Below the pieces are notes generated by a model. That model was not told the DNA's origin and did no database searches. It saw only the letters and a program-made list of their open reading frames with translations. This document shows, piece after piece, positions 14,201-26,500 of a stretch of DNA of 64,000 nucleotides. A program made the position numbers and the translations under genes. Numbering within the stretch: position 1 is the first letter of the stretch; every line of letters starts with the position of its first letter. Source of the stretch: Rhabditophanes sp. KR3021 (Eukaryota > Nematoda > Chromadorea > Rhabditida > Alloionematidae); assembly GCA_963281155.1 (NCBI GenBank), contig CAUJLY010000001.1, positions 6,138,001 to 6,202,000 of the forward strand. Reading direction: 5' to 3'.

Positions 14201-16242
14201 ATTTTGACTTGACTTGTTTTAAGAGTATTCTTCATATTATCCCACATCACTTGCAACTCGTTTTTGTTAGGAATGATTGGATGCCTTAGTATTTTTTTGA
14301 GAACTACATAAGATGCCTCGAGTTGTTCTTTATCTTCATGTCTTTCGACTTCGTTTGTTGCAACTGTTGCAAAAGATTGAGATACTTGTTCATGACTGGT
14401 AAATTTATTGATTATAATGGTACTAATAGTCACCTTCTGAATGGGAAATTCTTGCTCGAATCAACCTTATCTGGAGCACCTCGTTTCTTCATAGCTCACG
14501 GATTGTCTAATTTGCGCTTCGTCGTAATAATAAAATTGATTTGATGTAACTTTTAAATGATGAAGTAATTTAGTAAAAAACACTTTCCAATATTTCATTA
14601 AAACACAAAATTTACAATATTTTATATTTATATTTAAGATACATTATTAATTATTAACATCCTATTCAGGTTTTTTCCAAAATCATTTCAATAGTAGCGA
14701 ATTGATGTATTGCAATAATTGTGTGTTGCAAATTGAAAAATGGAAAGCTCAAGCCTTCGATAGTATGTATGATTTTTGTCCGCTAGACCTATATAGTGGT
14801 AATGAAAAACGCATGTTCTCTGCTTTGGAATCGTTAGTGAAGTGTCCACACAGAAATATGAGAATATTTAAAGATGGGATAGTCGTAAGTGATTACAAGT
14901 TTTTTGAACTAAAATGTAAAAAATTGAAGCATTTAAAGAAGCCATTAAATGACTTATAATCTTCCACAAAAAATTAGTTAATAATAAGATTTGCACTTAA
15001 CTGTTCATTTCTGGAAACATGAAAAGGACTTCATCGAATGTTGTCTTACAAATCCGAGTTGGTGATTTGAGATCTTGAGGCAACAATAAAAACATTCTCA
15101 ATGTTTTCATCAATTCCTTTGGCTCATATCTCTTTCTTAAAGCAATAATTTTTTTCCAAATGTCTCATCAAAAATAATTTCTTCGATGAAGTCTTTGTTA
15201 TAGCCAAACAATAGTTCTAAATCAACAGCGGTATTGAAGAATGTTGATATTCTGTTGTTAAATTGTTGAGTTTCACAAAATATTGCTTTCTTGAGTGCAT
15301 CTATGTTCTAGTTGTTAAGAACAATTCTCGGATAAAACAAAATGTTTATTACGAAATAAGTAGCTTTCAAACGTTCAAATTTCCACATCATTCATACTTC
15401 TGGTCAAATGTGATCTTCTGTTATAAGTAAAGACAATCTTTCCTCAGCATTGGTAATATACTCTTTGCAAATGCTCTAGAAATATCCTTATCGCCCCTTT
15501 TGAGACTAGGTTTCTTCCTATGCATAGTCTTTATAGAGTCATACTAACCGAATCATTTAGAAATAAGAAACATACAAACCTCTTTGCCTAAATATTTAAT
15601 TTATAATCGTATTATTAGGTACATTCCAACGAAGGCTTAGCTGACGTGAACGATTTGGAAAAGATTATCGTTGGAAAGAGTGGAAATGGGATGATACTAA
15701 CTGCATTCATACAAGCACTGTGCTCAATTCTATGCGGGATCACAAACGATCAAGAAGAGAAGTTTGAAATAAAGGAAGGATCAATCATATCTCAATTGTT
15801 AAGTACCCAACAGGTTGACACAACTGGAATTGTTGAGGCATACTTCATATATAAGAAACTTCCGCTAAAAGAACGACGCCGGCTAGAAGATATTAACGAA
15901 TGGTTCAACAAAGATATTGTATCCGTCTTCAAAGGATCCAAGCCAATTGATCGTTTATGGAGATACTTCTTAGCAGCTACTATCAAGGATTGTTCGATCA
16001 TGATAAGTATGCAACAAATCTCCCTAGATGATCTCAAATCAAGTAGTAACTCTAATATTGTAACTATTCATTCCAAATTCAATCAGAATGCCCACTTTTA
16101 CTTCACATATTCAGTTAAAATCGTCGATTTAGATCCAAAAATGCCTAAGAACCTGGTCAACTCGTATTCCAGATTTATTGATGGCATCCAAACACTTCAA
16201 GACAATCCAAAGCTACGTCGAAATTGCCTTATTATTAATTAA
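11293..16242 (+). CDS. IPPK: Inositol-pentakisphosphate 2-kinase
   Basis: Exons 11293-11522, 12438-12700, 14670-14884 and 15619-16242 join in frame to 443 residues. IPPK phosphorylates the 2-position of InsP5 to make InsP6. Family signatures in order: FRGEGRANFVIS (nucleotide-binding start, about residue 13); LDATTLSRDDLWIGLSP followed by EIKPKQG (catalytic core, about residues 140-164); CPLDLYSGNEKRM (about residue 190); and KDCSIMIS with the following VKIVDLDPK (about residues 360-400). The gene would be about 1.4 kb but is stretched to 5 kb because introns 1, 2 and 3 (915, 1969 and 734 nt) each contain an antisense copy of the GIY-YIG family. Each split codon is restored at the junctions (AG/A Arg, G/GT Gly), so the gene looks functional despite the insertions. 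Confidence 0.9.
11575..12169 (-). pseudogene. GIY-YIG/zinc-finger family copy 1, in IPPK intron 1 (antisense)
   Basis: Starts at 12169 with a basic MKEGNRNGAVKRKKVLV, then a possible short intron and QLDQLRANKGDEQ followed by CVYLFLDSTVL, the first strand of a GIY-YIG fold. After frameshifts come DKKKRFLNKLVSAGKKL, KETAENVEIIL (the helix carrying the catalytic-type Glu) and the family C-terminus GGKPSLDFVLVMNPQVN, with stop at 11575-11577. This end aligns with the ends of the copies at 25262-26134 and 44398-45246. At least two or three frame changes make it a decayed copy. Orientation is opposite to IPPK, and its 3' end is 52 nt from the IPPK 5' splice site. Confidence 0.7.
12812..14492 (-). 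pseudogene. GIY-YIG family copy 2 with two tandem zinc-finger/GIY-YIG units, in IPPK intron 2 (antisense)
   Basis: Best-preserved and longest copy. Unit 1: basic start MKKRGAPDKVDSSKNFPF at 14492, a 100-residue linker, CCHC finger YCQFCGEGSFSNSHKLERTC (C-x2-C-x8-H-x5-C), a 43-nt intron near 13903-13945, strand CHVYLGCVEKLMPG, then AIEHAISVSNPGLTN (Glu and Asn of a GIY-YIG active site) and VLLMYPET. Unit 2: a finger-like YKCETLALHLL stretch, SIYVLLDIPANVD (GIY strand), GVSGILQTRFIVH (YIG region with the Arg and His spacing of the family), LTSNEVLADECAVILG (catalytic Glu), LTNIDASGQ, and the terminal KKHPITVKRISKI before the stop at 12812. Several small frameshifts, including a CA insertion after EAAR and stops between segments, indicate decay, although short unspliced introns may explain a few breaks. 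Antisense to IPPK. Confidence 0.7.
14997..15525 (-). pseudogene. GIY-YIG family copy 3 (degenerate), in IPPK intron 3 (antisense)
   Basis: Begins MHRKKPSLKRGDKDISRAF (15525), again a basic N-terminus, and reads through two frame changes to ALKKAIFCETQQFNNRIS, EEIIFDETFGK, then KIIALRKRYEPKELM and a C-terminal KTTFDEVLFMFPEMNS with stop at 14997. The tail matches the RIMEMVLLMYPE segment of unit 1 in the neighbouring copy. I see no zinc finger here. It is the weakest of the three IPPK copies but keeps the same antisense orientation and a 3' end 112 nt from the host splice donor. Confidence 0.5.
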
Positions 16243-16250
16243 CCAAAATG

Positions 16251-16390
16251 TACGTATTTCATTAATCTAACTACAATAATGTATTTTATTAATTTAGTTA
16301 CAAAAATGTATTCCATTAATTTAAACATAATAATGTACTGAGATAATTTTACTACGAAAGTATATTTCACTTATTAAACGAAAAGGATGT
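16251..16390. repeat. Imperfect 27-bp tandem repeat, 4-5 units
   Basis: Units of about 27 bp, of the form TATTTTATTAATTTAGTTAC plus AAAAATG, follow each other from about 16255, with divergence growing to the right. It lies between the convergent 3' ends of IPPK and the metalloproteinase. The rest of the 16243-16695 interval shows no gene. Confidence 0.7.
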
Positions 16391-16695
16391 ATTTAAATAA
16401 TTATATGTAATTTAATAATGAATATTCTTTAATAGCAATTGACACTTTAATTATTATATTGAATTCACTTTCTATTTAAAATATGTATTATAATAAAAAA
16501 TTGAAGTATATTTTGAATTTTGAAACAAATGTTGAAATATGTATGCGTGTTTAGAGAGATAACAATAAAGTAGAAGCTTGTTGGTTAGAACAAGTTGAAG
16601 AGACTCTGAGGAAGTGTATACATTGAATTAAAGCTAACAAATTTAATCTGCATGTTGTTCTTAATTTCAAAGAATGCGGGAGATATAAATTGGTT

Positions 16696-19075
16696 TCAGC
16701 ATTCGAACCAATCTGCTCCAGTATCTTTTGGATAACCTGCCATTACTCGGAGTATGCCTTTGTTTTGGATTCTGTAGTAGGTTTTATCAACGAAGAGGTA
16801 CGACATGCCAGCAGAAACAGAAAGGGCGGCATCAATTTTCTTTGGCACCTTGAAAGTAGGATCCTCTGCGTTGCGGGAAAAAATGGAACTAATTGAAACG
16901 TTTGTAGGTAATAGTTGCTTCTTGTTTGGTTGAAAACGCCAGTAATACTCGTCTTTAAAAATGAAGGGTTTCTCGCTGTAATGAAACACGAAAGCTGCAT
17001 TCACGTTTTCTTTCATGTTGTAGAGAGTTTTGATTGGCCTAGGATACCCGTCCATCATTTTTAAATCACTATCTAATAGGTAGAAGTTGGATCCTTGGAA
17101 GAAAAACAAATGACCTTCGGCACCTGTAATGACAGCATCTATTTTCCCCTTTATAGTAGGCCAAACATCTGAGATTCGTTTGTTTAATTTTGGCAGGTAT
17201 TTTCCATTTTGAAGAGTATAAAGCCAGTCCCCTTTGAATACTATTATGGTTTCGTTGTGGAGTTGGGTAATTGCGTCGAGAGAAGCGTCTAAGCAAATAT
17301 CTGGAGCTTGATTGGCACTTGGTTTAATGTTCGTGTGGTGCCTACGTCCAGTTGACAATGTATTAAGGGTTGGTTTTTGTCTTTGATAAATAGGAGGAGG
17401 TCTTCTGTGTTGGGCAAAAAACGGTTTCTTGGTAGTTGACGTGGGAGGCAATTGATACATAAACCTGCTATTAGGCAAAGAAATAATTTTTTGGGTGAGT
17501 TTGAGATATCTGTGGTGTTGTTGGTAATTGTTCATTTTACCATAAATATAATTGATCCCATCAATGTCGTCTTTCCCAAGATAATTGTATCGTTTCGGAT
17601 TTTTATGGTAATAACCCCGCATGACTGAATCAAAATGATGGGAATGTTTTAGTCCGAGAGCATGCCCGATTTCATGGACGGCAGTTGCAAAGAGACTTAA
17701 TCCAATCGAGTTCTCCAGAATGGAAAAGAACTCATCATCGTCGAAATGGACCTCTCCCCCGTATCGTGGAAAGAATCCATGGCCTAAAACACCGCCTTTG
17801 CCGTCAAATGGTTCATCGTCCCCATGATGACCCTTGTAAAACCCTATTTTGATGTTAGCATTTGGATCTTTTGGAGCGTACTTGAAATGTAAATTAGTAT
17901 CTTGACTCCATACTTTGAAGGCTCTAGCCATTACTGCTCTAACATAAGGAGGGGGGATTTTAGATGATTCTTTTACAACTGCCCAAGTAATATTGCTTGA
18001 TTTCCAATTAGATCCTATAATGGTTTAGATTAACTCTCCGAATATTATGCATTTATTTACCATCCAAAATAAATCGTCTGTTGCGATTGGTTTTCAGAAT
18101 ATCCTTGTTACCACATCTTTCTCCGTCCATTTTTTTAAGTGTTTGTCTGTCCAAAACACCTACAATAAACAATTTAATTTATACAAATATTTGAATAATT
18201 CAATTAGCTATTTAAAAAGTAATGAGTGCACAACAAAAAAATTGTGACTTACACATAACAATATTGTGCAATTTATTTTCAAAATGTTTGATTATTTAAA
18301 AAACGTTGTAAGGTATGTAATTAATTTAATCTCAACAATAAGTGAATAATTAATTTGCTTTCGAAAATCAGTAGGTGAATGATGAACTTGCTTTCGAAAA
18401 TCAGTAGATGAATAATTAATTTACTTTCGAAAATCAGTAGGTGAATAATTAATAAACTTTCAAAAATAAAAGGATGAGTGATAATTAATTAACTAGCAAA
18501 ATGAGTAACTAACTAATTGAATAAATAACTACCATTCATTTTCGACATTCTTACTTATCTCTTAAGAAAGAAGGCAAATAAATAACGCCATCAATTTTGT
18601 TAATTAATCGTTCAATTTACCTGTTTTGCTGAGACCGACATAATGCTGGAATTTATTTAAAGCTCTTCGCAATCTCCTCTTCTTAACGGCACTATCTTTA
18701 AAGGCTAGTTTACCGCTTTTTAGGTATCCATACTTGAACAAGTACGTCTGCAAAAGGAAGTAATGGGTTTAATTGGTTAATAAAAAGTAGTGATAAGAAG
18801 AAGAACTTATTTTCCAATAATGTAAATTTATCGACACTCATTAAACTTACCAAAGCATCATCTTCTTTCTCAGATTCAGACAGTTTGTGGTGGCGCCTGT
18901 GTGGAACAGGAAAGATTTGGACGTCATTGTTAATTAAGTCCCGACCTATTGATAGGTTGGCTTCTGCAGCAACTGATAAATGTTGATCAACGGTAATTGA
19001 AGCTACACTCGAAATGGTGGATAACAAGATAAGTGATACGGCATAGTAATAAATAGTGAGTAATAAATATTTCAT
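16696..19075 (-). CDS. Secreted matrix metalloproteinase with hemopexin domain
   Basis: Exons 19075-18851, 18747-18621, 18159-18061 and 18014-16696 join in frame to 589 residues. Order: signal peptide (about 1-26, hydrophobic core VSLILLSTISSVAS); propeptide (YLFKYGYLKSG, then FQHYVGLSKTGVLDRQTL); cysteine switch ERCGNKD with Cys133 (canonical PRCGxPD, so the prolines are missing); a furin-type site RNRR at 143-146; catalytic domain with zinc ligands in HEIGHALGLKH (264-274) and Met-turn SVM (Met282); a Pro/Gln/Thr-rich hinge; and a hemopexin propeller bounded by two Cys (CLD and the terminal FEC). It would be a secreted, convertase-activated endopeptidase of the extracellular matrix or cuticle. 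No membrane anchor is seen. Intron 2 (461 nt) carries a tandem repeat. Confidence 0.93.
18340..18475. repeat. 33-bp tandem repeat in metalloproteinase intron 2
   Basis: About four head-to-tail units of 33 bp with the core CTTTCGAAAATCAGTAGGTG; the last unit is degenerate. The repeat accounts for about 135 nt of the 461-nt intron. Confidence 0.8.
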
Positions 19076-22000
19076 ACTGCGAGTTTTGATTTAGCAACTT
19101 TTTAAAAACTCCTTGATTTCATATGCTGCCTATAATAAAAAGGTACAAAGTCTGATAGCCATAAAAATTGAGTAAACGAATAAATTAAACGAGAAATAGA
19201 GTACAAATAAAGGTAAAAGCTATTCATCTACAAAATATAAAAACCCTTTTCACAGGCAAAGTCATTTACAAAATATAGAAGCGATCAACGTTGACATATG
19301 TGCATATTAATTAAGAAATTATAAATAAAGAGATATCTACATATAATAAATAGAAGTGAAAGTAAAAGTGGTAAAAATAGACCTAAAGATAGCTTTTTTC
19401 ACCAGTGGTTCTATTTATTGTATAATGTTTTTATTATTTAAAAAGGCATATGACGCAACAGTCAGTACAAAAGTGATAGTTGAATGTAGGAAAAGTGATG
19501 ATGATATAATTAAAGGAGGTATCTATCAGTATCTATCTCAAAGTTGGGAAGGCTAAGAAATTAGAGAAATTCCCTCTGTTTATATATCTTCTTTACCGCA
19601 AAAAACAAATTAGTTTACAAACATTCAGCCATCATCATGATATATCATTTAATATCATTAAAATATCACTAAGTGTGTGCTCTAACACATTCTAAAAAAA
19701 TTAATTGGCATCAAGAGAGAAACATTTGACGTTAGCCTTTTGGTAAACGGAACAATTCATTTGATTTTAATCATAATTTATAGCGGTGGTAACATACTTT
19801 TTTATAGCCCAATTACATATTTTTTGCAACTAACATATTATTTGCCAAGATAACATTGTGTTTTGATATAAAAGTTAGGACAAAGGAAGGTACGCAAACA
19901 ATAGGGTGTAAAAAATCATAATTAAAGGGAAATAACCAAAAATAGAAAGTAAGTATAACAAAGAAATAAAGTATAATGGTATAATAACTATAAGACATGT
20001 ATACCATTGAAATGTATTCTAATGAGGAGAAGACCTTGTCTTCAGCGGCTGGAAGTAATTACACACGAGGAGTGGGAAAATTAGACTTCGTCTATTTCAT
20101 ATAAAAATAACATCTTTGACCCCCATTTGTTAGTACAAAATGAGAACATCTAGGTGCACAAAAAAATTAAAATGGTAAAAGAGTTTAGTACAAAAACTCA
20201 CTTACCAAAATGGATTAAATAAATCTATTGTGGTGGTATTTATATAAAAAGTTTGCATAACTAAAAAATGACTGCTTCAACTAGAGAATGCTTTTTTAAT
20301 TGAACTAAATAATACTGTAATGCAATAAATAGGATGTACATGGACATATGCCGAGCTATTTATTTTGAACGGTTCTTCAATTTAGAGTTAAGTATTTGAT
20401 AAATATATAGTCTTTCATGAATATGATTATATAAATATTAGGGTAGGCGTAAGTTTTGGCTTGAAACGATGTATAAGAATATAATATATTTGCATTATAT
20501 TATGTGTTAAAAAATAAGAATACCAATGTTATTACATGTTTTTAAAGGATACTGGAATGTCACTTAAATCACTTATATACCCAACTAAAACAAATGATTT
20601 GTCATATCAAAATTGTCCATACTAAAAAACAGACCTAAGCTTCGGTATGAATAATAGTAGTCATGATATTATTGGTACTATTTTTTAGGCCGTCTCGAAC
20701 CCACTCATTGTGATTATTATTTTTCGGATTAATTTTGACACATTCATTTTAACAAAAGGTGGCGGTGATAAAGAATGGTAATCTCAACATTGAGATAAAC
20801 TATGTAAATCATTATAAGTAGTGGTACACAAATTGTTTCTCAAAACAGAAAAGAAAGATTAGTGAGAAGATGGAATATTAAATTATTTAAATGCCTTCTA
20901 CCAATGCAACAACGGTAGATAAAATAGTTAAAACTTTGACTTGATACATATAAAATTAAGCCATAAATCTTTAGCATTATTCACCAGTAACTCACAATTA
21001 TTATTTATATATCCTTCTTTATCTAAGTATCAATCAAATGTCACAAGAAAATAATATTTTTTAGTCATCCAAATAATTGACACTTCTAAATAAAAGTGTT
21101 TCATTATTCTTTTACAGTCTATCATTTACTCTTAATCTTCATTAAATTATTGGAATGAACAAACAAGAGGTGTTATAATCTTTAAAGTTCAAAAAATAAA
21201 TTCAAAGTAAATAGGGAAAATATGCATTGTTCAAAAAATATCGAGGTTTGATTTTATACAAAAACATGAAGATATTGAGGTTTATACAAAAACATAAAGA
21301 TATTAGGGTTTATACAAAACAATATTGAAGTTTAAAATTCATACGAAAAATATGTTAGATATTGTTGAACAAGTTAGTTTTTTTTAAACTTGAATATCTA
21401 TTGTGATGAGTAATCAGTCATGGAGAGTTTCAAAATGAAGGCATCATTTTTTATAAAGTGGGGGATGCGTTAATGTAACATATTTTAAATTATACCTAGC
21501 TTGACCAAATATTGTATACATATCCCAACTGTATCTCACATAACAAAAGAGCTTATCTTGAAGGCTGATGGTAAAGTCAAAGCTAACCCATCAAAATAAA
21601 TATTTTTTCAAAATCACCTAAAAAAGCTGTAATGAAGTAATGGGAGTGTTGAAAATCCTTTAAGCAAAGACAATCTTATATTAAGAAGAACAAAATTATG
21701 TGTAATTAGATCGTTGATGGTTGTTTATTTAGAATAAAAAACATATTTAATAAGTATAAACACAGGATTAATGGGGAATAAAGTGAAGAAATTACGAAAA
21801 CATAATTATCCTTAGATAAGAGAGTTATGATATTATTTTAGGTTAATAATAAAATTTAAATTTGTTTTCAAAAGGCTTGGGATTACTAAAAACAGTATAG
21901 ACATGATAAGAAACGAGTAGTTTAATTAGAAAAAATTGAGTCGTAAATTATTATTTTGTAATATAGATACAGATATACATTTAGATGTAGATAGTTTGGG

Positions 22001-23521
22001 GAAGTTTTATCAACGACAAAATGGATAATCAGTAGGGCTTTGAAGTGTGCTCTCGATTCACACACTTTTGTAGTTCTAAGTTTTAATGAATGCGGGAAGA
22101 AGATGTATTAAGTAATATGTTTAGAGAGATTAATTATCGTACAATATAATATTATAATCTTAAATTAATATATTTGAAGGCAAAAATAAATATAAGCATT
22201 TAGAAATATTTATTAAAATATGCATCTATTAATTTTAATTAGCTGAAGACATTTTGAATTGATCTAAATAAATATTAAAGTGACGAAAGTAATTTGACAA
22301 AATGATAAATAGCCAATTTGTATGAGATATTGGACGAACACGTCTATTAACACTATTACCACCATTAATAATATTCACAATGTTTGGTGGTATGGCAAAA
22401 AACAAAACCAGTAATTACTATAAAAAAGTAAATCATCCTTGGGTACTTCTTCAATTCGAATAGATATCATTAATTAAACGATCTTCTATGTCCACAGTGG
22501 TCGTCTTTGATCGTCTTCCTAAATGCTTAAAAGACAAATTATCATTCACTTTCCTTGAAGTAACAAATTTATTTGCTTTTTTTCACTCTAACACGTTCTT
22601 GTAAGTATATTTTGATTTATAGTATAATTTTTTGGACAAATTGAATAAATAGTAACATAAATTGAAAATAGAAAGCATATAAATAAGTCAGTAAGTAAAT
22701 ATAAGTGTTAATAGGATTTGGCATAGCTTGATACTACTTAGTAATATTTATATTGTAAGGTATAGATAATGTATTAAAATGGTAGATAACACAATTTTTT
22801 GTCTTAAAGACAATTAAATAAGCGTGAAAGCTTTTCTTGTTAAACACCCTCTCCATTTGATACATTCAAATGTTATGGCAGAAAAAAGACAGTCATTTTG
22901 TGTTAACAATACCTGATTACAGGCCGATAGTCAGCAAAATCTTCTTTTTATCGGAAGCTAAATAGAATTGACTTTAGGGGAATGTACTAATTATTTTAAT
23001 TAAAAGTTTATGAGTTTATGAGTTGTAGTGATACAGTGATGCTTGAATTTATACATGTTATCTGCTGTCAATTTTTTATCATTAAAGTGCATCTGTTTGA
23101 TAACATTAGACTGTAGCTATTTTGTTATTTATTATATTATTTTTACTATTGATAATAGTTATACTATTTAATAAACAAATGCAATCAAATAGATAAATTT
23201 AAGTTTTTGAAAAAAGATTTATTATCAAAGAGACCTTTTTTTGCTCTAAATAAATAAAAGAAAGAAGACAACATAACGAACGATAAGATTTTATTTGTAT
23301 AAAAATGTTGTTTTTGAAATCAAAGAGAATTTAATAGGAATAAAGATTTGTAATGTTACGGCAAAGAAGTAATTATATTAAGAAAAAATTTGGTTAGTAT
23401 ATTAATTCGGATTATTAAATTAAATATAATAGAAAGATACATCTTGCAAGTATGCCAATTTTGACAAAATCATACAGACAGTAACACTCGGAAAGATTAT
23501 TTGTTTGTTTTTGAACTTTAT
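19076..23521. other. Gene-poor AT-rich stretch upstream of the metalloproteinase
   Basis: 4.4 kb without a recognisable gene. The longest plus ORF (19356-19556, 66 codons, one hydrophobic segment) has no family resemblance I know. There is one short tandem repeat (listed separately). I see no convincing tRNA, transposon ORF or inverted-repeat element. Confidence 0.5.
21238..21354. repeat. About 28-bp tandem repeat, four imperfect units
   Basis: Consecutive units with core GAGGTTTATACAAAAACAT and spacing 24-33 bp. They are non-coding and lie inside the gene-poor stretch. Confidence 0.7.
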
Positions 23522-26500
23522 CTAATTTTCGTGTATTGTTGTCGTTGACACATCAATTTGGCCATTTGAAGTTGGCTTGGTAGCAGTGCTAACCATGTGA
23601 GTTGATGTATTGGTTGTTTCCTGCACTACAATGCGAGTATTTCCATCTTCGTCTACTTCTTCAAAAGTTTCAACAGTCTTGGTTTGGCTGTTTTGATGAT
23701 TTGGGGTATTTTCGTTTGTCATTTCATCGAAAATCTGCTTAGCTTCTTCGGCAGTGATGTTTCCGGTAGTGGTGGTTGATGTCACTTTTTCAATTGTTAT
23801 TGTACGGGTGTTACCATCTTCATCTATTATCGTTTCGGTTTCAGTCGTTTTTTCAACATTTGTTACTGGCTGATGGTTGCCTTCTTCGTCAACGTAAATA
23901 TTTTCCACTGTTTTGGTTTCGTCATTTTCTTCTTGTTCATTCTCACCCTCAATAACAACATCCATAATTGAAGAGTTGTTGTCATCTGATTGGCCTCGTG
24001 ATTCATCACTGTGGACTCTAGAATCATCTTCCGGTTCCTCGACTGTTGGTTCAACCTTGTTAGCATCGTCCCCTTCAGGAGTATACTGTTCTGGAGTAAT
24101 CTCAACAATTGGAGAACGTGTATTATCCCTATCTGGAGAACCTTCGCTTGAATCGATTTTAATGTGTTCATTTGTTTCAACTAACACTTTCTTTGTAGTT
24201 ATTGTTTCCCCTTCTGGTCCATGAGTAATAGTTTCAGTTGTGGTTGTCTTAATTTCCTTGATATTGTCGTGATCATCTTTTTCAACAACCGTTTCCGTGT
24301 GAGTGGCAGAAACAGGCTCTGATTCTTCCTTAATTTCACTCAAAGTTTCCCTTTTCTCCATTTGTGGAACTTCAAGAATAAGATGAGTTGGGGTGTCGTC
24401 TTGGAACTTGGGTGAGTTCAACCATTTCATCAGCATTAGCCAAAGTTGGGTATTGTGGAATGTAAGTAAATGGACCGCCAATCATGTATTCTCTCTCGTC
24501 ATTTCCTTCTACAATGTTTTGCGCTCCCAGTGGGAAATCCTTGTATACGACTTTGCTTCCATAAGCAGGAACTGGCAAAATAATAATAGGTAATTCTAAG
24601 ATTATTCGTTTTCCAAAAGTGACTAAATAATGTATTATCTCTCTATTTTTGCCGAAAATATTTACCTTGTATGACATATTCAATGTTTAAAAATGGTTCT
24701 TTTCTTAATTTAAGAGTAGCTATCGATGGGGAACTTTCCATTAACTTGGCATTAATTTTATTGACTCCAAAATCCTTTACGGCTTCATCTTCTCCATCCC
24801 AGAAAGTTGTTGGCACGACGGCTGGAAAGGAAAGTTTTATTAATATATTTAACTGTGCTTTTTGAATAATTTTTCGTCAAACTATATACATATCAATCTT
24901 TGCTGTAAGGCTTTTTAACTCTAAATATCAGTTATAGCTATTTAATGCCATGGCAATCATTTGAATTTTAAGTAGTGCTTGATCATCTTAAATGTTTAGC
25001 AAGACATACTCTTCAAAACACTTGCAAAAATGAATCCTAGAGCAATGCTTTTCCTGCTAAATAAATTAAGCAAATCATAGTTTTCAATTTAACATATGTC
25101 GTAATCGTAGTTATATATCCCGTTTTTATGAGCTGAGAATCAGAGGGGTTAAGTACGTCGGCATACATAACTACAATCAAAAAAACCGATGATAAGACTT
25201 CATGATCATGTTCATGGAGCAGCAGTTATTTGTCGTGAGATAATGGCTCCGTTTAAAGAAAGTGGAGAAGATTAAAGACTGTATCGAAGATAATAAAATA
25301 GTCGAAATACGCTTCTTGAAGATCAACGGCAAGGCATTTTACCCTCCCCAAACAGCTGATGCAATTGAAGCAATGTGTATTTATCTATCTCTTCTTGACA
25401 AAGCCCCAATCGCTCATCAAATCAAAAACCCGCCACTCTTAAATTCTAGTAATTCTAAAAGCTATAGGTGCAAAAAAATGGCCTCTAATTTTCCGTTTTT
25501 CTGAATCTCTCCAAATGCACAGCGAGGGAGAATTTTGTGCTAAGGAAGTGTACTGTCAACATTCTCAATTTACTTTTGATTCTCAAGACAACTGCCCACA
25601 TCACATACAACATCGGGTTTGCAAGCAATTAAGAGTTGATGAACAAGGATTTAATCAACGATTCAAGCTGAGAATGTATTTAACAAAGCACACATCAGTT
25701 TCTTTTGGTTGCAATAGCAGCTGGAAAGTGTTGACTGAACAAAATTTTTTTGACGACTTTGATTTGTTTGAGAAAGCAATTTGCTATGCCGAAGAATCTG
25801 AACTAGAATATAGAGTGAATAATCATTATAGCAAATGCAAAGCTAAATTCGAAGACAACGATCTATTCGACAGAAAGGAAAACGCAATTAATCAAATTAG
25901 CAAGGCTGGACTAAAATTATTATCGTGATGCTGACTGTTACTTTTAAGGAAGTTGCAGAGAATCTTGAGTTTATTTGTATGGAACACTACAAGTGGCAAA
26001 TTAGAAATTGCGACCATGGCAAAGTTTCCATGAAGGAAACCTACCTCCTCAACTCAGACAACGTCTGTACGATTAGATTTATGTTGGCTAGAAAGGTCTT
26101 TGGCGCAAAAGAAATGATCAAGACTAAATTTTAATTTTTTATCGTTTCACTAAATCATCTCGCTTTGTAATTGTTTTGTATCTTCATTAAACTAACTGAA
26201 AGTAAAATAAAATTATTTAATCTCCTTATTAAAAAGTTTACCCAGGAATAGTTAAATATTCAACTTGTTCTTTAGCAATATTTTTCTTCTTCTTAATAAT
26301 ATCATTTCTTTCCAACTTTCTCAGTAAAATAGGTCTTGAAGCAACAATTTCTTCCTTGGCTTCTTTGTCAATTGATACTAACTTGGTCTTATCAACTAGA
26401 CGAACCTCTACTTGTTCGATGAAATTCTTTGAACTTCTATTTGCAACTCTAAAATAATGGTGTGATTAGGGATGTTGACAAGAATAACTGAAGGGATGTT

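Noticed and set aside
20680..20715. A tRNA-like B box (GGGTTCGAGAC on the minus strand).
   Set aside because: No matching A box, acceptor stem or anticodon arm upstream.
23522..24481. The 319-codon acidic frame as a separate gene.
   Set aside because: It overlaps the arrestin last exon and continues it in register after one base in a C run; its own first 30 codons are an out-of-frame reading of the arrestin exon.
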